64,000 nucleotides of DNA, taken from the NCBI RefSeq assembly GCF_048771995.1, contig NC_133028.1:625001-689000 (forward strand), in the 5' to 3' direction. The notes beneath the pieces are model-generated. The model was not told the DNA's origin and searched no databases. It worked only from the letters and a program-made list of their open reading frames with translations. Of this stretch, positions 57,045 through 64,000 are shown one piece after another (within the stretch, counting starts at the first letter, position 1; each line of letters begins with the position of its first letter). A program made the position numbers and the translations under genes. The DNA comes from Taeniopygia guttata. Taxonomy: Eukaryota > Chordata > Aves > Passeriformes > Estrildidae.

Positions 57045-57608
57045 GCCCTGGGAATGGGATCCCAACCTTGGGAATGGGATCCCAGCCCTGGGAATGGGAT
57101 CCCAGCTGTGGGAATGGGATCCCAACCTTGGGAATGGGATCCCAGCTGTGGGAATGGGATCCCAGCCCTGGAATGGGATCCCAACCTTGGAAATGGGATC
57201 CCAACCTTGGGAATGGGATCCCAGCTGTGGGAATGGGATCCCAGCTGTGGGAATGGGATCCCAACCTTGGGAATGGGATCCCAGCTGTGGGAATGGGATC
57301 CCAGCCCTGGAATGGGATCCCAACCTTGGAAATGGGATCCCAACCTTGGGAATGGGATCCCAGCTGTGGGAATGGGATCCCAGCTGTGGGAATGGGATCC
57401 CAACCTTGGGAATGGGATCCCAGCTGTGGGAATGGGATCCCAGCCCTGGAATGGGATCCCAGCCTTGGGAATGGGATCCCAGCTGTGGGAATGGGATCCC
57501 AGCCCTGGGAATGGGATCCCAGCCCTGGAATGAGATCCCAGCCCTGGGAATGGGATCCCAGCTGTGGGAATGGGATCCCAGCTGTGGGAATGGGATCCCA
57601 GCCTTCCC
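57045..57608. repeat. 20-bp minisatellite GGGAATGGGATCCCAGCTGT with seven-unit higher-order period
   Basis: About 27 units, each with the palindrome GGGATCCC. The variable part is AACCTTG, AGCTGTG or AGCCCTG. The order of variants from units 4 to 10 is repeated exactly in units 11 to 17, including the one-base-short unit and the GAAAT variant. This gives a higher-order repeat of about 139 bp. Confidence 0.93.
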
Positions 57609-57664
57609 AAGCAAAGCCTGGCTCAGCATTCCCAATCCCAATCCCATCCCCAATCCCAGTCCCA

Positions 57665-58240
57665 ATCCCACCGTGCAAAAAAAATTAAATAAATCAAAAA
57701 TTGAAGGAATGGTTAAAGTTGAAGGAAAAATTGAAGGAAAATTTGAAATTAAAATTGGAAAAAACTGGGAAAAAAATTGCAGCAGTAATTAAAGCCAAAG
57801 CAAAAACTGATGTAAAAACAAAAATTAAATGTGAAGGAAGATTTAAAGCAAAAACAAATTAAAGTTGGGGCAAGAATTAAAGGAAAATTTTACTCAGCCC
57901 AGGCTCGCTGAGGATGCTGCAAAGGATCCCTGTGCTGCCTTTGATTCCAGAATGGAATAAAAAAAAAAAAAAAAAGCGGTAATTGATTTAGGGGTAATTA
58001 AAACCCCTCCTTATGCATCAAATGCAAAGGTGAGCGTGAAATCAAAGAGATGAATAAATACAAGATAAATAAATAGGAGCAGGGCAGGGAAGGTGAAGGG
58101 AGATGGAAAAAAATCCCAATTATGAAGGTAAAAATGGGAAGTGGCGGAGAGGAGAAGATGTGCTGAGAGTAGAGATAATGAGAGTATAAAAAAATGGGGA
58201 AAAACAATCAAAAGAAGGGAAAATCAAAAGCAGATGCTGG
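57665..58240. other. A-rich intergenic segment
   Basis: Low-complexity purine/A-rich DNA with recurrent 'AATTGAAGGAAAA' and 'TTAAAG(C/T)' words and a poly(A) run at 57,958-57,975. No gene is seen. It might be an old retroposon tail but no body is recognisable. Confidence 0.5.
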
Positions 58241-58528
58241 GCAGGGATAAGGGGCAGCCACTGGAGCGGGAGCAGCCCTGGACTGGAGGGATAATGGATT
58301 TGAGTTCATCTCGGGCTGATAAGGAATTCCCGGTGGGTTTTTATTCCCGGATGGAGCATATTTTAATGGGATATTTGAATAGGGCTGGGGCAGCACACCC
58401 CGACAGAAAACCCAGGGGTTTCTGCAGCTCCTGCCTCTGCTTGGGGGCTTTTTGGGGTGAAATGGGGCTCTTCCCACACTCAGCAGCTTCTGCCCCGTCA
58501 GCTGCGTCTGGGGCAGGCAGGAACCCCA

Positions 58529-58738
58529 AAGGGGAGGGAGGGACACGGGGTCACGGAGTGATGGGGCTGGAAGGGACCTCAGAGCCCGCTCGGTGTCCCC
58601 AAAGGGAAGGGAGGGACACGGGATCATGGAGTGATGGGCTGGAAGGGACCTCAGAGCCCCTTTGGTGTCCCCAAAGGGAAGGGACACGGGATCATGGAGG
58701 GATGGGGCTGGAAGGGACCTCAGAGCCCGCTCGGTGTC
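58529..58738 (-). repeat. three tandem copies of a CR1-tail-like unit
   Basis: Each copy has 'GGGACACGGG(G/A)TCA', 'GATGG(G)GCTGGAAGGGACC' and 'TCAGAGCCC(G/C)'. This resembles an antisense CR1 3' terminus, now in a tandem array with a period of about 65-85 bp. Confidence 0.8.
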
Positions 58739-59120
58739 CCCTCTCAGTGTCCCCTCTCAATGTCCCTGCTCAGTGTCCCTTTTAGTGTCCCCTTTCCGTG
58801 TCCCCTCCCGGTGTCTCCTCTTTGTGTCCCCCATCACTGCCCCTCTCGGTGCCCCTCTCAGTGTCCCCTCTCAATGTCCCCTCTCAGTATTCCCGCTCGG
58901 AACAGCCTCAGTGTCCCCTCTGGGTGTCCCCATTCAGTGGCCTCGCTCAGTGTCCCCTCTCGGTGTCCCTCTCGGTGCCCCTCTCCGTGTCCCCTCTCGG
59001 TGCCCTTCCCGGTGTCCCCTCTCTGTGTCCCCTCTCTGTGTCCCCTCTCAGTGTCCCCTCTCCGTGTCCCCTCTCCGTGTCCCCTCTCAATGTCCCCTCC
59101 CGGTGCCCCTCCCGGTGTCA
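58738..59120. repeat. 13-bp minisatellite GTGTCCCCTCTCA
   Basis: About 28 copies with CGGT, CCGT, AATG and AGTG variants. It starts inside the last copy of the CR1-like unit ('CGGTGTCCCC'). Confidence 0.94.
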
Positions 59121-59484
59121 CTGCCGGTGTCGCGGGCCGTGTCCCCTGTCCGTGCCCCTCTCGGTGCCCCCCCCGGTTCCCCTCCCGGTGTCGGGGCCGT
59201 GTCCCCGCGCCGGAGCGGAACGTGGCGCCGGGAGCGGTGGCGGCGGTGGCCGATGGCCGCGATAGGGCAGGGCTGGCCCGGCCCCGGTGTCCCGGCCGCG
59301 CCTTATCGCGGCGGCATCGCCCGGCCCGACCTTGCTGCGGGCACCGGGCGGCGGCGGGGGACGCTGCGCTGGCTCGGGGCCACCGGGGCCACCCTGGGGA
59401 CAGCAGGAACTGCTCCCGTGGGCGCCTGGCCCGGGGGGCTGCGGCAGCCGGGGGGCACACACGGGTGGGGGGGGTGGGCAGGGC

Positions 59485-59975
59485 GCACCTGGGCATGGCA
59501 CAGCTGGGAATGGGCACACCTGGGAATGGCACAGCTGGGTGTGGGAACACCTGGGCATGGGCACACCTGGGCATGGACACACCTGGGAATGGGCACATCT
59601 GGGCATGGGCACAGCTGGGTATGGGTACAGCTGGGTGTGGGAACACCTGGGCATGGGCACACCTGGTCATGGATACACCTGGGAATGGGCACATCTGGGC
59701 ATGGACACACCTGGGCATGGGCACAGCTGGAAATGGACACACCTGGGCATAGACACACCTGGGAATGGGCACACCTGGGTATGGGCACACCTGAACATGG
59801 ACATACATGGGTATGGGCACACCTGGGAATGGCACAGCTGGATGTGGGAACACCTGGGCATGGGCACACCTGGGTATGGGCACACCTGAAAATGGACACA
59901 CCTGGGAATGGACACGCCTGGCCATGGGTACATCTGGGCATGGACACACCTGGGCAGGGACACACCTGTGACCGG
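59485..59975. repeat. 13-15 bp minisatellite CACACCTGGGCATGG
   Basis: About 33 units with GGGAATGG, GGGTATGG, GGGTGTGG and GGACATGG variants. It ends at two 'TGTGACCGGGGGGG' blocks. Confidence 0.95.
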
Positions 59976-60007
59976 GGGGGGGTGTGACCGGGGGGGGGGT
60001 GTCACCT

Positions 60008-60090
60008 CGGCCCCGCCCCCGTCCCTGAGCGCTCCCCAAGCCCCGCCCCCGGCGGGGCTTGGGGAGCGCTCAGGGGCGGGGGCGGGGCCG
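60008..60090. repeat. near-perfect 40-bp inverted repeat, 3-bp loop
   Basis: Left arm 60008-60047 and right arm 60051-60090 are reverse complements at 39 of 40 positions, separated by CCC. The arm contains CCCCGCCCCCG (SP1-type box) and 'TGAGCGCTCCCCAAGCC'. Lies about 375-455 bp upstream of the RAB11FIP5 start codon. Confidence 0.95.
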
Positions 60091-60139
60091 AAGCGGGAGG
60101 GGGCGGAGCCAAGGCGGGTGGGGCGGGGCGCGGCTAAAG

Positions 60140-60372
60140 CCGAGCGGGGCGGGACCGGCGCCGTTATGGGCGTGGCCTCTCCGTTATGGGCGTGGCCTCC
60201 TCGTTATGGGCGTGGCCGCTCCGCTGAGGGCGGGACCGGCGCCGTTATGGGCGGGACCGGCGCCGTTGTGGGCGTGGCCTCTCCGTTATGGGCGGGACCG
60301 GCGCCGTTGTGGGCGTGGCCTCCCCGCTGTGGGCGTGGCCTTGCCGCTGTGGGCGTGGCCGCGCCGTTGCGG
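60140..60372 (+). promoter_or_regulatory. RAB11FIP5 promoter/leader: tandem KLF/SP box array
   Basis: A 20-bp period array carries seven exact GGGCGTGGCC boxes (60168, 60188, 60208, 60270, 60311, 60331, 60351) and four GGGCGGGACC variants. GGGCGTGG matches KLF/SP-type binding sites. Several units contain 'TTATGGGCG', i.e. upstream ATGs. CpG-island setting; no TATA box is seen. Confidence 0.75.
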
Positions 60373-60463
60373 CGGGCCCGGCCCGGCCGGTGTCGGTGGC
60401 GCTGCGGCAGCGGCGGCTCCGGAGCGGGGCCCGGCCCGGCCCCGCCGCTGCTCCGGCCCGGCC

Positions 60464-60843
60464 ATGGCGCTGCTGCGGGCGGCCGCGCTGCCCGCCGAAG
60501 GCTGCCCGGCCTGGCTGCCCACGCACGTCCAGGTGACGGTGGTGCGGGCCCGCGGGCTGCGCTGCAAGGGCGGCGGCGGCAAAGGCAAAGCGGGCGGCAG
60601 CGACGCGTACACCGTGATCCAGCTGGGCCGCGAGAAGTACAGCACCTCGGTGGCCGAGAAGAGCGGCGGCAGCCCCGAGTGGAGGGAGGAATGCGCCTTC
60701 GAGCTGCCCCCCGAGCCCGGGGCCTGCCCGGGGCTGCTGCTCACCGTGATGCACCGGGCGCTCGTGGGCATGGACCGGTTCCTGGGCCAGGCCCTGGTGG
60801 CCCTGGAGCCCGCCCGGCAGCGCGGCCGCGAGCCCGACGAGCG
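60464..60843 (+). CDS. RAB11FIP5: Rab11 family-interacting protein 5, first coding exon (C2 domain)
   Basis: Coding exon 60464-60843, donor GTGAGT at 60844, giving 126 codons plus two bases. The peptide 'MALLRAAALP' then 'WLPTHVQVTVVRARGLRC', 'DAYTVIQLGREKYSTSV', 'SPEWREECAFELP' and 'MHRALVGMDRFLGQALVAL' is the N-terminal C2 domain of class I Rab11-FIPs, which binds phosphatidic acid/phosphoinositides and targets the protein to recycling endosomes. FIP5 links Rab11 to endosomal sorting. The Rab-binding domain and remaining exons lie beyond the window. The ATG has a good Kozak context (GGCCATGG) and matches the family start. The same frame stays open upstream to 60059, but that part is GC-rich repeat. 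Position next to NOTO matches mammals. Confidence 0.93.
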
Positions 60844-60899
60844 GTGAGTGCGGGCACGGAGCGGGCACGGGGCGGCTCGGGGTGCCGGGGTGGGCACCG

Positions 60900-61412
60900 G
60901 GACCCCCGTGTGCCCGGGATTGGTGTCCCAGGGTGGTGTCACGGCGTCCCCGGGTACCCCTGCAGGGACAGCGGGGTCACTGTGTGCCCCAGGGTGGGCA
61001 CATGGACCCCCCCAGTGCCCTGGCGTGGCTGTCACTGGGTCACTGTGTGCCCCAGGGTGTGCACATGAACCCCCCAGTGCCCTGGCGTGGCTGTCACTGG
61101 GTCACTGTGCACCCCAGGGTGGTGTCACGGCGTCCTTGGGTACCCGTGCAGGGGCAGTGGGGTCACTGTGTGCCCCAGGGTGGGCACATGAACCCCCCAG
61201 TGCCCTGGCGTGGCTGTCACTGGGTCACTGTGTGCCCCAGGATGGGCTCTGCGAGGTCACTGTGTGCCCCAGGATGGGCACTGCGGGGTCACTGTGCGCC
61301 CCAGGGTGGGCACTTGAACCCCCCAGTGCCCTGGTGTGGCTGTGACTGTGTGCCCCAGGGGTCCCTGTGTGCCCCAGGGGTCCCTGTGTGCCCCAGGGGT
61401 CCCTGTGTGCCC
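60900..61412. repeat. ~60-bp minisatellite in RAB11FIP5 intron 1
   Basis: Units with 'GTCACTGTGTGCCCCAGG', 'GTGGGCACATGAACCCCCC' and 'AGTGCCCTGGCGTGGCTG', in complete and partial copies. It ends in three 'GGTCCCTGTGTGCCCCAGG' short units. Confidence 0.9.
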
Positions 61413-61727
61413 AGGACGGCTGCTGGAGGAGGAAGGACATCACCATGGCCACCCCAGGGACGTGCCACGGGGACTGGGGTGTGGCAGATCCCCATCTGGG
61501 CTTTCTGCGGGCTGTGCCCGCCGCAGGAGGGGTGACATGGGTGCCCTGGGCAGGGGTCCCGAGGCTGGGCTGGCCCTGTGAGCCCGGAGGATGCATGCAG
61601 GGCCTTGGGATGCTCCGGGAAGGACGTGCCCGGAGGGGTGGGACATCCCGGCTGTGCCAGGAAGGGGCTGTGGAGCAGGGGCCCTGCATCCCCCTGGAAG
61701 GGAATGGTGCTGGACAAGGTACTGGAG

Positions 61728-61792
61728 CATCCACCCACCCACCCACCCACCCATCCATCCATCCACCCACCCACCCACCCATCCACACCCCG
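61728..61792. repeat. (CCAC)n/(CCAT)n microsatellite
   Basis: About 15 tetramers, CCAC with a CCAT block, in RAB11FIP5 intron 1. Confidence 0.95.
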
Positions 61793-62149
61793 GGCAGGCC
61801 GCAGCACCCCCGAGGTCCCTCTGCACCCCGCAGGGCTCTGTCTCTCCATGCTTTGTCCCCGACAGCTGCGGTGGCTTTGTGGCCACCCCGTTGTCACCTG
61901 CTTTGTGGGTGCCCGGTTTGGGGGTCCACACCCCAACCCTGCCTCCAGCACGGGTCCCTGTGCAGCAGGGCATTGCTGACCCTCCTCCTGCCCCAGAAGG
62001 CTTCAGAACACTCCGAGTGCTGCCAGCCTTTGCCGAGCACAGGGGCACAGCCCTGCTCCTCGCTCCCGCGTCTCAAAGGTCTGCTCAGGGCCACTAATCC
62101 CCCGGGAGCAATGTCCAGCCTGTGCCACCCCGTGACACCGCTCCTGCAG

Positions 62150-62482
62150 CCAGGGACATCCCCAGGGCCTTGGGAAGGCTTCAGGGACACCTTCCAGCAC
62201 CTTCCGGGGCCTCCAGGAGAGCTGGAGAGGGGCTGGGGACAAGGGACAGAGGGACAGGAGCCAGGGAATGGCTCCCACTGGGAAAGGGGAGACTGGGCTG
62301 GGGTCTTGGCAAGGAATTCCTGGCTGGGCTGGAATTCCCAGCTTTGCTGTGGCTGCCCCTGGATCCCTGGCAGTGCCCAAGGCCAGGTTGGATGGCTCTG
62401 GAGCAGCCTGGGACAGGGGAAGGGATGGAATTGGATGATCCTTTCGGTCCCTTCCAGCCCAGCCCCATTCCATGATTCTCTC
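62150..62482 (+). mobile_element. CR1 LINE 3' region
   Basis: Sense CR1: 'AGCTGGAGAGGGGCTGGGG', 'GGAATTCCTGGCTGGGCTGG', 'GGCTGCCCCTGGATCCC', ending 'CATTCCATGATTCTCTC'. Lies in RAB11FIP5 intron 1. Confidence 0.9.
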
Positions 62483-62884
62483 ATTTGCTGCCTCCCTCCC
62501 TCCCTTCCTGTAGCTTTGCTTGCATAAGGAAAATTCACTTCCCCTTGTGGCAGTCAGGATCACAGGAGCTTTTAAAACCTTTTAAAACTCCATTTTCGAG
62601 CACCGAGGGAAGCTCTCACCCTGTGCCTGAGGGGGGTGGCACCTCTGCAGCCTGGAGGGGCCACACTGGTTTTTGGAGGAGAATCCCAGGGGCTGGAGCT
62701 GGTCCAGCCAGGTGGGAGAAGGATCACAGGGAGCTCAGGGGCTTTTGGCTCTTTGGGAGCTTCCAGCCACCTCTGGAAACAGCTTTGGTCAGGAGGAAGC
62801 TTTGAGTCCCAGATTAGAAAGAGCAAAACAAACAGAGGCTCCCACCCCCGGGGCTGGCCCTGCTGGGCCCAGCCAGGCCTGTGC

Positions 62885-62968
62885 CGGGGAGATAAGGGGG
62901 CTGTGGGGCTGAGGGGGAGATAAGGGGGCTGTGGGGCTGAGGGGGAGATAAGGGGGCTGTGGGGCTGA
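62885..62968. repeat. 27-bp tandem repeat, three copies
   Basis: Unit 'GGGGAGATAAGGGGGCTG' plus 'TGGGGCTGA'. Each copy carries a GATAA word. Confidence 0.93.
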
Positions 62969-62969
62969 G

Positions 62970-63700
62970 CCTCTGCCCCTCGCCTGCTTTGGGATCCCGT
63001 CCTCGCCCTGCTGCCAGCTGGAGTGGGAGCCTGCTCAGGCAGAGGATCCCCTGTCAGTGTGCTGACCTTGCTCTCATTTCCCTGCAGGTTTTTATTGCAC
63101 AGAAACTTCCCCAGTGATAATTGTTATCCTTGTTTTGGGCTGGGTGGAAAATGTTCCGTCAAACTTGGACTCTTCCCCGGGCCGGGGGTGTTTCCGAGCT
63201 GCCTCGTGCTGCTCAGCCTGGGTCATTTCAGGGGAAAATCGACTCCTGGAGTTGCACAAGAGCAGCCTGGGAGCTCTCATGGCCTTTTTGGCCATCCCAG
63301 GCTTTGCCCCGCGCTCAGGCGGCTCTGGGGTTGGGTTTGGCAGGCAGAGCATCGTTTCCCCCTTTGCACTGAGCCTCTGTGCATGCAGAGAGCCCTGGGC
63401 AGGACCTCCTGCTCCTCACCTCCCTCCCCTGACCTGCTCCTGCACTTCCCTGCCCTGTGCTCAGTCTGCACAGCCAGGCTCCAGCCCAGGAAAAGGGATT
63501 TTGGGAACTCACCAGGCAGCTGTTGCTTCTGCTTCCCAACATGCAGGAAATGCCCTTGGAGTCCCCGTGGGGCTCATCCTGCGGGGTGGCAGCGAGCCAG
63601 GGACTGTCCCTGCACCCCCAGCCCACAGCTGGCACCTGGGGAAGCTGGGGGGCACCCAGAGAAACAGGGTTCCCTGGTTCTGAGGTTCCGAGGCACCGGC
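62970..63700. other. RAB11FIP5 intron 1, unique sequence
   Basis: No RAB11FIP5 exon 2 signature ('WYKLHSKPG' type) is found in any frame here. Nothing else was recognised. Confidence 0.6.
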
Positions 63701-63702
63701 TG

Positions 63703-64000
63703 GGTTTGCGTGGGTCAGAGAACCCCAGAGCGCTTTGGGTTGGAAGGACTGTGAAACCACCCAGTGCCACCCCTGCCATGGGGACACCTCCCACTGCCCC
63801 AGCTGCTCCCAGCCCTGTGTCCAGCCTGGCCTGGGCACTGCAGGGGCAGCCCCAGCTGGGAATGCTCTGGGAATTCCAGCTCAGCCCCTCCCCACCCTGC
63901 CAGGGAACAATTCCCAATGTCCCATCCATCCCTGCCCGCTGCAGCTGGGATCCATTCCTGTGTCCTGTCCCCTGTGGAGACCTCTGGCCCAGGAGTGGCA
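63703..64000 (-). mobile_element. CR1 LINE 3' fragment, antisense, cut by the window end
   Basis: 'CGCTTTGGGTTGGAAGGACT', 'CCATGGGGACACCTCCCACT', 'GGAATGCTCTGGGAATTCC', 'CCTGTGTCCTGTCCCC'. Antisense CR1 order. Confidence 0.87.

Noticed and set aside
57665-58240. A-rich block as a processed pseudogene or a fresh retroposon
   Set aside because: No coding body, no clear target duplication and only degenerate A-rich words. Left as unassigned low-complexity DNA.
60059-60463. N-terminal extension of RAB11FIP5 in the same open frame
   Set aside because: The extra residues are translations of the KLF-box minisatellite. The family start aligns with the ATG at 60464, which has the best Kozak context. 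Kept only as a question in the findings.
63089-63500. Possible RAB11FIP5 exon 2 after a CTGCAG at about 63088
   Set aside because: The translated sequence shows none of the expected WYKLHSK-type residues in any frame. Exon 2 is probably beyond the window.

Overview
The window looks like a gene-dense, GC-rich stretch of a bird genome, probably a microchromosome and possibly a songbird. The reasons are: many short 5'-truncated CR1 LINE tails of the avian type (ends resembling ATTCTGTG, 'CCTTCCAACCCA' blocks); compact vertebrate genes with conserved intron phases; very abundant GC-rich minisatellites; and a gene order (FBXO41, CCT7, PRADC1, SMYD5, NOTO, RAB11FIP5) that matches human 2p13. Species identity is inference. 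I rebuilt all exon junctions by hand from GT/AG sites and reading phase. The exon sums divide exactly by three for the four complete genes (CCT7 544 aa, PRADC1 185 aa, SMYD5 404 aa, NOTO 199 aa).

Layout. 1-7,335 (+): the last five coding exons of FBXO41 and a long 3'UTR. 7,860-22,110 (-): complete CCT7 (chaperonin TCP-1 eta) in 12 coding exons, convergent with FBXO41. 22,111-22,379: a short CpG-rich bidirectional promoter with two CCAAT boxes. 22,380-24,993 (+): complete PRADC1, a secreted PA-domain protein. 25,660-32,190 (-): complete SMYD5, a SET/MYND methyltransferase, convergent with PRADC1. 35,736-39,955 (-): complete NOTO, the notochord homeobox gene, with a TATA box. 40,000-60,000: a 20-kb intergenic desert of minisatellite arrays separated by AT-rich, unique-sequence islands that look like conserved non-coding elements and may be developmental enhancers. 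60,464-60,843 (+): first coding exon of RAB11FIP5 (C2 domain), with its first intron running off the window.

The genes are not a functional pathway. They are housekeeping genes (CCT7, PRADC1, SMYD5) next to tissue-specific ones (FBXO41 neuronal, NOTO node/notochord, RAB11FIP5 recycling endosome). The most unusual features are: minisatellites that include or abut splice sites (CCT7 last intron, SMYD5 intron 8, NOTO intron 1); a near-perfect 40-bp inverted repeat and a ladder of KLF/SP-type boxes just upstream of RAB11FIP5; an isolated hairpin-forming inverted repeat at 54.8 kb; a variant telomere-like GGATTA array; and a minisatellite with a seven-unit higher-order period. I saw no tRNA, rRNA, CRISPR, retrovirus or DNA transposon with recognisable coding sequence.
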